Of a DNA stretch of 23,548 nucleotides, positions 14,588 to 21,486 are shown piece after piece. Below the pieces are notes generated by a model. It did no database searches. It was not told where the DNA came from and saw nothing but the letters and a program-made list of their open reading frames with translations. The stretch lies in the NCBI GenBank assembly GCA_030705695.1, contig JAUZPX010000013.1, forward strand, positions 1 through 23,548. Direction: 5' to 3'. Within the stretch, counting starts at the first letter, position 1. Every line of letters begins with the position of its first letter. A program made the translations under genes and the position numbers. Source of the stretch: Bacillota bacterium. GTDB taxonomy: Bacteria; Bacillota; Clostridia; Oscillospirales; Acutalibacteraceae.

Positions 14588-16096
14588 ATGAAAAAAGTAT
14601 TAAGCATTATTCTTGTTCTTACACTTGTTCTTGCAACAACCGCTTTCAGCGCTTTCGCTGCTGGCACCAAAAAAACGACAAAGGCAAACAACACATCTAA
14701 AAAAGTATCGGCAGCTGCATTTGCTAAAACTCTGTTACAGGATGTTACAACCGGAATAGATAACACTGAAACAGATTACTCTTCCATCTATTACATTGAC
14801 TTTGGTGGCTATTCTGTTACAAAAAATAATTTTGAATCCTCTCAATTATCGTTTGATAAATATAAACAAAACGTTTTGGATCAAATCCATGAGCTTCAAA
14901 AAGAAGCTAATATCCCACTTACTTTCAATGATTTTGTTAGCTATGCTTTAAATTTAATCCAATCAAACAATAACTCATTGCCCTCTCTTGATGATATTTC
15001 AACGTCCCTTACATCAAAGGGTATTACAATCCCAACTACTCTGACAAATGATGATACATTGCTCATGTATGTTATTTATGAGGTTCTTGAAAATAGCACC
15101 TCCGATTTGCAGATCCCAAGCAACACATCCTTGATTGATGCATTAAAACTTATTTTAGCAGATCCTACCATTGCACAAGAAGTAGGATTTTCTCCAATCA
15201 CTATTTCAGATAACTCCGCCACACTGGAACAAATTTTTATAAAATTTGTAACTTCATTAAGTTCATCCACGTCGGAGGGTAATTTTATAAATTCTTTAAA
15301 TCTTCCTGAAAACGCAACTTATCAAGATTTATTATTGGCAGTTCTAAAAGAGGCAGCCACAGCGTATCAAATTACAGTACCAGATAATGCAACAGCACAG
15401 GATTTAGCAACATTATTAGGCCAGCAAATGTTGAAATCTACTTTTGGTACCATACCTCCTGCCAATGCAACAGATGATGAACTGTTTTTGATGTACCTTG
15501 AAAATGAATATTCTATTCTCACCGGTAACGAACCCATCACAAACGGTACAGCTCAAGATTATTTTAATGCCCTGTCTTCAGACGGATATTTAGATATTGA
15601 AACCCCAGACGGTTTCAACTCTGATTATAATGACTACACATTAAACGTAGATGCCAACACAACTTCTGTTCCACTCTATATTTCCACAGATTTGAATTCA
15701 ACTGTTACAGTAAACGGTACCCCATATGACACAGACAACGGTGAAATGACAGTTGATATTTCAAACACAAACAAAATTACAGTAGTTGCTACCGATGACT
15801 CAGGCAATAAAACAACATATACATTCAATGTTGTAAAATCAGGTGATACCACACCAACTGATACTACTATCCCAATTAAAAATGTTACAACTATCGCCCC
15901 CACAACTGCACCTACCTCCGCAACTTCTGCAACTCAAGCAAAATCAGCCACTAGCGCAGCAACAAGTGCTCAAGAAAAAGATAACACTCCTGTACAAACA
16001 GGTTCTTCAGACGTTGCTGTAGTAGCACTGCTCATGTCTACCGCAATTGCTGCTGGTGTCGTTCTATTCTTAAGAAAAAAGGCTTCTGATCAATAA
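14588..16096 (+). CDS. Cell-surface protein with helical repeats, cadherin-like domain and sortase-like tail
   Basis: A 502-residue exported protein of unknown function. A signal peptide ends at SAFAA (about 25). From 107 to 329 I count about eight degenerate units of the form I-x-[IV]-P-x-N-A-T-x-x-D-L-L, for example LNLPENATYQDLLLAVL (237-253) and ITVPDNATAQDLATLL (262-277), each followed by a helix. Residues 337-418 resemble a cadherin-like beta-sandwich (YTLNVDANTTSV to TYTFNVVKSG). A Thr/Ser/Ala/Pro linker follows (419-465), then PVQTGSSD, a hydrophobic helix (475-495) and RKK. That tail is arranged as a sortase signal, with PVQTG as a divergent LPxTG; sorting by a sortase is inferred. 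AGGGGG lies 7 bases before the ATG. Its promoter is a perfect consensus, so it may be abundant. Confidence 0.75.
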   Translation: MKKVLSIILVLTLVLATTAFSAFAAGTKKTTKANNTSKKVSAAAFAKTLLQDVTTGIDNTETDYSSIYYIDFGGYSVTKNNFESSQLSFDKYKQNVLDQIHELQKEANIPLTFNDFVSYALNLIQSNNNSLPSLDDISTSLTSKGITIPTTLTNDDTLLMYVIYEVLENSTSDLQIPSNTSLIDALKLILADPTIAQEVGFSPITISDNSATLEQIFIKFVTSLSSSTSEGNFINSLNLPENATYQDLLLAVLKEAATAYQITVPDNATAQDLATLLGQQMLKSTFGTIPPANATDDELFLMYLENEYSILTGNEPITNGTAQDYFNALSSDGYLDIETPDGFNSDYNDYTLNVDANTTSVPLYISTDLNSTVTVNGTPYDTDNGEMTVDISNTNKITVVATDDSGNKTTYTFNVVKSGDTTPTDTTIPIKNVTTIAPTTAPTSATSATQAKSATSAATSAQEKDNTPVQTGSSDVAVVALLMSTAIAAGVVLFLRKKASDQ

Positions 16097-16110
16097 AACT
16101 TAAATAAACT

Positions 16111-16144
16111 AGCGGTCATCGTATAAACGATGACCGCTTTTTTT
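16111..16144 (+). terminator. Rho-independent terminator after the surface protein
   Basis: Arms AGCGGTCATCG (16111-16121) and CGATGACCGCT (16128-16138), loop TATAAA, then TTTTTTT. The convergent CHAP gene ends at 16152, so it may also slow transcription from the other side. Confidence 0.85.
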
Positions 16145-16151
16145 ATGGAAT

Positions 16152-16829
16152 TTACCCTGCAACATAAATAAACCCCAAAAACTCCCAGCTTGGATATCCC
16201 ATATGAGAATCATTTATATTTACAGTCTTAACAAAAAACATTTGGCTTGGATACCCTGAAGCTGAAAACGTCACGGTTGTTTTTGAAATCTTTTCAACTA
16301 CAGCAACATGGCCGTTATTATTGCCATCGTAACGCCAAACGGCAATGGCACCTAATCGTGGCTTATTTCCGTAGGGATAGCAATTAAACTTCTGATTATA
16401 CTTCCACCAAGTTGCTGCATCGTTGATCGAAAATTCGGGCTCAATGCCTGTAATTTCATAAGCTCTGCCAAAAGCATAGCACGTACAATTCGGCATACCA
16501 AAACCGCAGCGATAAAGATAATTCATATCACTAAAATAATATTTGTTTTTTCGAGATGGACAACTTAATCTTGGTGTGAAATTCAAAGGTGCAATGCATT
16601 GTACATCGGAATCTTTTGCACTTGATGAAGTCTTTTTTGAAACAGCGTTTTTACTATCAACTAAGTTTGAAGTGCTGTTTGGCTTTTTATTTGAGGAAGA
16701 GCCGACTGAACCATTAATAAGAAGCATTGCCCCAAGCAAAACTATTGATACAATAAAAAGAATCGTTGTAACTTTAATTCCTGTTATGAAGCTATGACTT
16801 TTTTCAATATATGAATATTCCCTGCGCAT
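16152..16829 (-). CDS. Membrane-anchored CHAP-domain cell wall hydrolase
   Basis: A 225-residue type II membrane protein. A short basic cytoplasmic start is followed by one transmembrane helix (about 19-41), a Ser/Lys/Asn-rich linker (43-78) and a CHAP domain (about 100-225). CHAP enzymes cleave peptidoglycan amide bonds. The probable nucleophile is C115 in MPNCTCYAFGRAYE and the histidine is H174 in NNGHVAVVEKI; GAIAVWRYDG and FSASGYPS are also typical. C117 takes the place of the usual Trp in the CTWY motif, and four further Cys in the exported part could form disulfides. GAGGA lies 6 bases before the ATG at 16829. It is transcribed alone, convergent with the surface protein gene and divergent from patB. 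It might act in wall remodelling or spore biology; no sporulation promoter was convincing. Confidence 0.85.
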   Translation of the reverse strand: MRREYSYIEKSHSFITGIKVTTILFIVSIVLLGAMLLINGSVGSSSNKKPNSTSNLVDSKNAVSKKTSSSAKDSDVQCIAPLNFTPRLSCPSRKNKYYFSDMNYLYRCGFGMPNCTCYAFGRAYEITGIEPEFSINDAATWWKYNQKFNCYPYGNKPRLGAIAVWRYDGNNNGHVAVVEKISKTTVTFSASGYPSQMFFVKTVNINDSHMGYPSWEFLGFIYVAG

Positions 16830-16980
16830 GTTTTGTCCTCGCTTTTTATTTTCTAATTAAAAATACGAGATGAATAAAAGAATAATTCGCAATTTACGGA
16901 ATATTCATAAAAATATTGACTATATTGAACATAATAAAAAACTCTTTCTTATTTCCACTTTATCATTTAAATCTCAATAC

Positions 16981-17009
16981 TTGACAATACATAATTAATA
17001 TGCTATATT
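16981..17009 (+). promoter_or_regulatory. Strong promoter of the patB-type gene
   Basis: TTGACA (16981-16986), 17-base spacer ending TGC, TATATT (17004-17009), an extended -10 form. Downstream, ATAAGTATG is repeated in tandem (17024-17032, 17033-17041) within the untranslated leader. Confidence 0.75.
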
Positions 17010-17072
17010 TCAAATCATATAAAATAAGTATGATAAGTATGACATTTTTGAAATTATTAAAGGTTGAAATAA

Positions 17073-18251
17073 ATGAAATATGACTTTGATAAAATTGCAA
17101 ACAGAAAAAATACAGGAAGTATAAAATATGACTTTTTTCATGAGAACGGACTTGCAGAAGATACCATTCCCTTATGGGTCGCCGATATGGATTTTTCTGC
17201 ACCTTATGAAGTCACAGAAAAGCTGAAAGACATAGCCAGCCATGGTATTTTCGGTTATTCGGATACAAAAGATTCATACTATGAAGCGGTGCATGACTGG
17301 TTTTCAAAATACCACGGCTTTGAAACTAAACCGGAATGGATGGTAAAAACCCCCGGCGTAGTATTCTCAATTGCCACTGCAATCCGTTCTTTTTCAGAAG
17401 AAGGCGAAGGCATCCTAATCCAACGCCCGGTTTATTATCCTTTCGAAAGGATAATAAAGGCAAACAACAGAAAAGTTGTAAATAATGCCTTGAAATATGA
17501 AAACGGAAAATATGTAATCGATTTTGATGATTTTGAAAGAGTTCTTAAAAATGAAAATGTAAAGCTTTTCATTCTTTGCAGCCCGCATAATCCCGTCGGA
17601 CGTGTTTGGCTGAAAGAAGAGCTTAAAATAATGGGCGAACTCTGCCTTAAATATAATGTAATTGTTGTCGCCGACGAGATACATTGTGATTTCACATATC
17701 CGAATCATCAACATATACCGTTTGCTTCGATTTGCGATGACTTTGCGCAAAACAGCATTGTCTGTACCTCGCCGAGCAAAACTTTTAATTTGGCAGGGCT
17801 CCAAACCGCAAATATTTTTATAGCTAATAATACACTTAAACAAAAATTCACAAAATCAATCCATGCAACAGGATTTGGAGGACTTAGCATATTTGGTTTA
17901 GCTGCCTGCGAAACAGCATACAGATTCGGAAATGAATGGCTTTCTCAACTGAAAGATTATTTATACGATAATTTATGTTTTGCAAAAGAATATCTGAAAA
18001 GGAATTTACCCAATATTCGCATAATAGAGCCTGAAGGTACTTATCTTTTATGGCTAGATTTTTCGGGTTATGATTTAGAAGAACGGCACATTAATGATAT
18101 AATTCGGCAGAAAGCAAGATTATGGCTTGATGAAGGAAGCCTGTTTGGATCTGAGGGAAAAAACTTTCAACGAATCAATATCGCATGCCCTCGCAAAATA
18201 TTAAAAGATGCTTTGCTGCGGCTTAAGGAAGCCTTAACAGACATTAAATAA
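17073..18251 (+). CDS. patB: MalY/PatB-type aminotransferase-fold C-S lyase (cystathionine beta-lyase)
   Basis: A 392-residue fold-type I PLP enzyme. The MalY/PatB branch splits cystathionine to homocysteine, pyruvate and ammonia, and can also desulfhydrate cysteine. Diagnostic parts are IPLWVADMDFSAP near residue 33, GIFGYSDTKDSYYEAV, CSPHNPVGRVW (169-179), VVADEIHCDF (198-207) and the PLP lysine K236 in TSPSKTFNLAGLQ. The C-terminal GTYLLWLDFSGY and FQRINIACPR fit the family. Length is normal. The ATG at 17073 has AAAGG upstream. It is first in a rightward series with an Rrf2 regulator, cysK and metY, which supports a role in cysteine and methionine interconversion. Each gene of that series has its own promoter. 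The exact substrate cannot be told from the sequence. Confidence 0.92.
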   Translation: MKYDFDKIANRKNTGSIKYDFFHENGLAEDTIPLWVADMDFSAPYEVTEKLKDIASHGIFGYSDTKDSYYEAVHDWFSKYHGFETKPEWMVKTPGVVFSIATAIRSFSEEGEGILIQRPVYYPFERIIKANNRKVVNNALKYENGKYVIDFDDFERVLKNENVKLFILCSPHNPVGRVWLKEELKIMGELCLKYNVIVVADEIHCDFTYPNHQHIPFASICDDFAQNSIVCTSPSKTFNLAGLQTANIFIANNTLKQKFTKSIHATGFGGLSIFGLAACETAYRFGNEWLSQLKDYLYDNLCFAKEYLKRNLPNIRIIEPEGTYLLWLDFSGYDLEERHINDIIRQKARLWLDEGSLFGSEGKNFQRINIACPRKILKDALLRLKEALTDIK

Positions 18252-18261
18252 CAGCAACTGC

Positions 18262-18290
18262 TTGATTTAAGAATTACCATATAATATAAT
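18262..18290 (+). promoter_or_regulatory. Promoter of the Rrf2-family regulator gene
   Basis: TTGATT (18262-18267), 17-base spacer, TATAAT (18285-18290). TACC (18276-18279) and GGTA (18294-18297) flank the -10 and could be part of an autoregulatory site, but the symmetry is imperfect. Confidence 0.6.
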
Positions 18291-18316
18291 TACGGTATAA
18301 AAGGAGTGGTTGTAAT

Positions 18317-18754
18317 ATGAAAATATCTTCAAAAGGGCGCTACGCCCTAAGAATGATGATTGATATTGCTCAGCATAACAACGGAGAATGGATATCTATT
18401 AAGGATATTTCAGAACGCCAGGGTATCTCTTTAAAATATCTTGAGCAGATAGTAACCAATTTGACAAGATCAGGAATGTTACTCAGCAGCCGTGGTCCGC
18501 AAGGCGGATATATGCTGGCAAAATCACCAGAAAAATATACAGCCGGGCAGATCATTCGTGTTATTGAAGGTAATTTAGCTCCTGTTGCATGCTTGGAAAG
18601 CGAAACAAATATGTGTGAGCGAAGCACAGTTTGTCCCACTATCCAATTTTGGGAAGGACTTTATGATGTAATAAATAAATATATGGATTCTGTTACATTG
18701 CAGGATTTAGCCGAATCATACAATGCTCAAGACGGATACGATTTTAGCATATAA
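18317..18754 (+). CDS. Rrf2-family transcriptional regulator with IscR-type cysteines
   Basis: A 145-residue winged-helix regulator. The start MKISSKGRYALRMMIDIA and the recognition segment ISLKYLEQIVTNLTRSGMLLSSRGPQGGY are typical of Rrf2 proteins. Three cysteines, C92, C100 and C106, in ACLESETNMCERSTVCPT sit where IscR binds a [2Fe-2S] cluster. CymR, the master regulator of cysteine metabolism in Bacillus and Staphylococcus, belongs to the same family, lacks that cluster site and acts together with CysK. Here the gene lies directly before cysK, as would suit a CymR role, but has IscR-type ligands; no isc/suf/nif genes are in view. An AAGGAG site lies 10 bases before the ATG. A palindrome over the downstream cysK promoter is a candidate target. 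Confidence 0.92.
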   Translation: MKISSKGRYALRMMIDIAQHNNGEWISIKDISERQGISLKYLEQIVTNLTRSGMLLSSRGPQGGYMLAKSPEKYTAGQIIRVIEGNLAPVACLESETNMCERSTVCPTIQFWEGLYDVINKYMDSVTLQDLAESYNAQDGYDFSI

Positions 18755-18787
18755 AAAAGCGTATTTAAATCATTAAAAAATTTTTTC

Positions 18788-18824
18788 GAAACCGGTTGAC
18801 AAACCGGTTTCATTAGCATATAAT
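18788..18824 (+). promoter_or_regulatory. cysK promoter with perfect palindromic operator over the -35
   Basis: TTGACA (18796-18801), 17 bases, TATAAT (18819-18824): a perfect consensus promoter. GAAACCGGTT (18788-18797) and AACCGGTTTC (18802-18811) form a perfect 10-bp inverted repeat centred on the -35. No T tract follows, so it is not a terminator. A repressor bound there would block RNA polymerase; the adjacent Rrf2 regulator is the obvious candidate. Confidence 0.75.
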
Positions 18825-18876
18825 ATTATCATACTAAACATATATGATATATGAGTATTTAGAAAGAAGGTCTGGT

Positions 18877-18954
18877 ATGTATAGTTGCATTAATAACATT
18901 AAAGCTAAAAAAGCCTTAAATAGCAGGCTTACTTTTCTTCATGAGCGATGTTGA
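18877..18954 (+). CDS. Candidate cysteine leader peptide upstream of cysK (25 residues)
   Basis: A short ORF in the long cysK leader, ATG at 18877 and TGA at 18952-18954. It has its own ribosome site, AAGAAGG ending at 18870, six bases before the start. The peptide begins MYSCINNIKAKK and ends FLHERC; Cys is codon 4 and the last codon, and the peptide is basic. It lies wholly between the cysK promoter (start near 18831) and the cysK ATG at 19033. Bases just after the first Cys codon can pair with the cysK ribosome site and start. The metY leader ORF 1.2 kb away has the same MYS start and a C-terminal Cys. Regulation by cysteine supply is inferred; no known family was recognised. Confidence 0.6.
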   Translation: MYSCINNIKAKKALNSRLTFLHERC

Positions 18955-19033
18955 ATATAACTAATCTTCATCAATTTAAAAACAAATCAAATATATTTTA
19001 AATTATTATAAATTTTGAAAGGCAGTGTTATTA
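18891..19033 (+). promoter_or_regulatory. Possible helix sequestering the cysK ribosome site and start
   Basis: TAATAACATT (18891-18900), in the leader ORF two bases after its first Cys codon, pairs over 10 positions (one G-U) with AGTGTTATTA (19024-19033), which includes the A of the cysK ATG. GCCTT (18913-18917) then pairs with AAGGC (19019-19023) of the ribosome site, leaving a 12-base bulge. A local alternative, AAGCC (18911-18915) with GGCTT (18926-18930), would compete. The region is AT-rich, so chance pairing is possible. Confidence 0.4.
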
Positions 19034-19965
19034 TGTCAGAAATAAACAAAAGCTTCGTAGATTTAATCGGCAATACACCTTTGCTTGAGCTTGTGCATAT
19101 TGAAGAAAAAAACAATTTATCGGCTAAAATAATAGCAAAACTTGAATACTTTAACCCGGCAGGAAGCGTTAAAGACAGAATTGCCAAAGCTATGATTGAA
19201 GATGCAGAAGAAAAAGGTCTATTGAAACCTGACTCTGTTATTATTGAACCTACAAGCGGAAATACAGGTATCGGTCTTGCGGCAGTTGCAGCTGCAAAAG
19301 GATACCGTATTATCCTTACAATGCCCGAAACCATGAGCGTTGAGCGCCGTAATTTGCTGAAAGCATATGGTGCGGAGCTTGTATTGACCGAAGGTACTCT
19401 AGGCATGAAGGGTGCTATTGCCAAAGCAAAAGAACTTGCTGAAACCACTCCAAACAGTTTTATTCCGGGTCAGTTCGTGAATCCAGCCAATCCTGCTGTT
19501 CATAAAGCTACAACAGGGCCTGAAATCTGGAAACAAACCGATGGCAAAGTAGATATTTTTGTTTCGGGTGTAGGAACAGGCGGAACGGTTACTGGGGTAG
19601 GCGAATATTTAAAATCGCAGAACCCTAATGTTAAGATCGTCGCTGTAGAGCCTGCTGCCTCTCCTGTATTATCCGAAGGAAAAAGTGGTCCACATAAAAT
19701 TCAGGGTATCGGCGCAGGTTTTGTACCTGATGTTCTTAACACATCTGTCTATGATGAAATTATCCGTGTTGAAAATGATGATGCTTTCAAAACAGGCAAA
19801 GAAATAGCACGCAGTGAGGGCATTCTTGTAGGTATATCATCGGGTGCTGCAGCGTGGGCTGCAATAGAGCTTGCAAAACGCCCTGAAAATACAGGAAAAA
19901 CTATTGTAGTTTTGCTCCCCGATACAGGTGACCGTTATCTTTCAACACCGTTGTTTACCGAATAA
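19033..19965 (+). CDS. cysK: Cysteine synthase (O-acetylserine sulfhydrylase)
   Basis: A 310-residue PLP enzyme that makes cysteine from O-acetylserine and sulfide, the last step of cysteine synthesis. The start FVDLIGNTPLLEL, the PLP lysine K47 in NPAGSVKDR, the substrate loop TSGNTG (74-79), the phosphate-binding GTGGT and the late SSGAA are all present. Length is typical of CysK. The longest ORF opens at a TTG (19015), but the AAAGG ribosome site lies inside that extension, and the ATG at 19033 gives the normal N-terminus. In Bacillus CysK also acts as a sensor partner of the Rrf2 protein CymR, which makes the neighbouring Rrf2 gene notable. Control seems layered: a palindromic operator at the promoter and a leader ORF in the roughly 200-base leader. 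Confidence 0.96.
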   Translation: MSEINKSFVDLIGNTPLLELVHIEEKNNLSAKIIAKLEYFNPAGSVKDRIAKAMIEDAEEKGLLKPDSVIIEPTSGNTGIGLAAVAAAKGYRIILTMPETMSVERRNLLKAYGAELVLTEGTLGMKGAIAKAKELAETTPNSFIPGQFVNPANPAVHKATTGPEIWKQTDGKVDIFVSGVGTGGTVTGVGEYLKSQNPNVKIVAVEPAASPVLSEGKSGPHKIQGIGAGFVPDVLNTSVYDEIIRVENDDAFKTGKEIARSEGILVGISSGAAAWAAIELAKRPENTGKTIVVLLPDTGDRYLSTPLFTE

Positions 19966-19995
19966 AGGTGAAATAAAAAAATACGGCTTTTCCTA

Positions 19996-20024
19996 TTGAC
20001 ATATTATATTTATTTTATTACAAT
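19996..20024 (+). promoter_or_regulatory. metY promoter
   Basis: TTGACA (19996-20001), 17-base spacer, TACAAT (20019-20024, 5 of 6). Transcription should begin about 20031, giving a leader of roughly 160 bases that contains the small Cys-codon ORF. No copy of the cysK palindrome is present. Confidence 0.65.
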
Positions 20025-20072
20025 ATCTTATAATTTATATATGAATTATATTATTATAAAGGAGGCACATTC

Positions 20073-20141
20073 ATGTACTCAGTAATTTTAAAAATGCTAA
20101 GGCACAATTTTCGTAATGGGCGAATGTGCCGTTGTAAGTAA
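20073..20141 (+). CDS. Candidate cysteine leader peptide upstream of metY (22 residues)
   Basis: A short ORF between the metY promoter and metY, ATG at 20073 and TAA at 20139-20141. Its ribosome site AAAGGAGG (20058-20065) is perfect, 7 bases from the start, and stronger than that of metY itself. The peptide begins MYSVILKMLR and ends RNGRMCRCK, so two Cys codons (UGC 20127-20129, UGU 20133-20135) sit just before the stop; it is strongly basic. The last codons are complementary to the metY start region, and the Met-Cys codons are also in the right arm of a 9-bp inverted repeat whose left arm touches the leader's own ribosome site. Cys-codon leader ORFs that sense cysteine are known in mycobacteria; this one has no known relative that I recognise. 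Confidence 0.72.
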   Translation: MYSVILKMLRHNFRNGRMCRCK

Positions 20142-20194
20142 CTCTATATACCATATCTAAATTTATTAAATAACGAAAGAGGTAACTTACAATG
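20130..20194 (+). promoter_or_regulatory. Helix predicted to sequester the metY start codon and part of its ribosome site
   Basis: CGTTGTAAGT (20130-20139), the end of the leader ORF, pairs with ACTTACAATG (20185-20194) over 10 positions (one G-U), covering the whole metY AUG. After one A-A mismatch, ACT (20141-20143) pairs with GGT (20181-20183; one G-U), reaching the AGAGG ribosome site (20178-20182). Competing hairpins: GGCACATTC (20064-20072) or GGCACA (20101-20106) with the TGTGCC that ends at 20130. Confidence 0.6.
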
Positions 20195-21469
20195 AGTAAT
20201 AAAAATTATAAATTTGAAACACTTCAGCTTCATGTTGGTCAGGAAAACCCTGATTCGGCAACAGATGCAAGAGCAGTGCCGATATACGCAACATCTTCAT
20301 ACGTTTTTGCAGATTCCGCGCAGGCAGCAGGAAGATTCGGACTTTCTGAAGGCGGAAATATATACAGCAGGCTTATGAACCCGACATCCGATGTTTTTGA
20401 GCAGCGTATTGCAGCTCTTGAAGGCGGCGCCGCCGCACTTGCAACCGCATCAGGTGCGGCAGCGTTAACGTATGCGATTCAGAACATCGCAAATGCAGGA
20501 GATCATATAGTATCCGACAAACGAATCTACGGCGGTTCTTATAACCTTCTTGCCCATACTCTTCCCGATTTCGGTATTAAAACAACGTTTGTTGACGGAA
20601 GCGAACCTGAAAATTTCGAGCAAGCGATTAAGCCGAATACAAAAGCAATCTTTATCGAAACACTTGGAAATCCAAATTCCACAATTGTGAATGTCGAAGC
20701 TGTGGCTGCAATAGCTCATAAATACGGACTTCCTTTGATTGTAGATAATACGTTTGCTACTCCTTACCTGTTCCGTCCAATTGAACACGGAGCAGACGTC
20801 GTAATACATTCCGCAACAAAATTCATAGGCGGGCACGGCACTGCAATCGGCGGAGTTATTGTTGATTCAGGCAAATTCGACTGGGCAGCAAACGACAAAT
20901 TCCCCGGGCTTTCCAAGCCAAACTCAAGCTATCATGGCGTAGTGCTTACGGAAGCGGCTGGAAACTTGGCCTACATAATTAAAATTAGAGTCACGCTTCT
21001 TAGAGATACCGGGGCCGCATTAAGCCCTTTCCATTCTTTCCTGTTTTTGCAGGGACTTGAAACACTGTCACTGCGTGTAGAGCGTCATGTATCAAACGCA
21101 TTAAAGGTAGTGGAATATCTTTCAAATCACCCTCAGGTAGAGGCGGTAAACCATCCCGTACTTAAAAATCATCCAGACCATGCTTTATACGAAAGTTATT
21201 TCCCCAACGGCGCAGGTTCCATATTTACTTTTGAAATCAAAGGTGATGCGGATACTGCCAAGGCCTTCATTGACAGGCTTGAGATATTCTCACTTCTTGC
21301 CAATGTCGCTGACGTGAAATCGCTTGTTATACATCCAGCAAGTACAACTCATTCTCAGCTAAGCACCGATGAGCTCCTTGAGCAGGGAATCAAGCCGAAC
21401 ACGATTCGTCTATCAATCGGAACGGAGCATATTGATGATATAATCGCAGACTTGGAACAGGCATTTTAA
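20192..21469 (+). CDS. metY: O-acetylhomoserine sulfhydrylase (MetY, Cys/Met metabolism PLP enzyme)
   Basis: A 425-residue PLP enzyme of the cystathionine gamma-synthase family. The long form with FETLQLHVGQENPDSATDARAVPIY at the start is typical of O-acetylhomoserine sulfhydrylase, which makes homocysteine directly from O-acetylhomoserine and sulfide; some relatives use O-acetylserine. Landmarks are SRLMNPTSDVFEQRIAALEGG, the cofactor aspartate in LIVDNTFATPYL (D185), the PLP lysine K210 in HSATKFIGGHGTAIGG, and VIHPASTTHSQLS plus RLSIGTEHIDDI near the end. Length matches. The ATG has AGAGG 9 bases upstream. It is probably co-regulated with cysK: both have a similar Cys-codon leader ORF. A strong terminator follows. 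Confidence 0.95.
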   Translation: MSNKNYKFETLQLHVGQENPDSATDARAVPIYATSSYVFADSAQAAGRFGLSEGGNIYSRLMNPTSDVFEQRIAALEGGAAALATASGAAALTYAIQNIANAGDHIVSDKRIYGGSYNLLAHTLPDFGIKTTFVDGSEPENFEQAIKPNTKAIFIETLGNPNSTIVNVEAVAAIAHKYGLPLIVDNTFATPYLFRPIEHGADVVIHSATKFIGGHGTAIGGVIVDSGKFDWAANDKFPGLSKPNSSYHGVVLTEAAGNLAYIIKIRVTLLRDTGAALSPFHSFLFLQGLETLSLRVERHVSNALKVVEYLSNHPQVEAVNHPVLKNHPDHALYESYFPNGAGSIFTFEIKGDADTAKAFIDRLEIFSLLANVADVKSLVIHPASTTHSQLSTDELLEQGIKPNTIRLSIGTEHIDDIIADLEQAF

Positions 21470-21486
21470 AAATAAATATTATTTAC

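Noticed and set aside
16830..16920. Sigma-E promoter for the CHAP hydrolase (GAATATT on the minus strand)
   Set aside because: The -35 fits, but no -10 with more than half the consensus occurs at the right spacing.
17415..17843. Long antisense ORFs inside patB and other genes
   Set aside because: They lie opposite genes with full catalytic motifs, have no ribosome sites that I can see and no recognisable protein features.
18825..19032. Possible T-box or SAM riboswitch in the long cysK leader
   Set aside because: No T-box sequence (AGGGTGG.ACCGCG type), no terminator hairpin and no SAM-I-like conserved core can be seen; the leader is AT-rich and is better explained by the small ORF.
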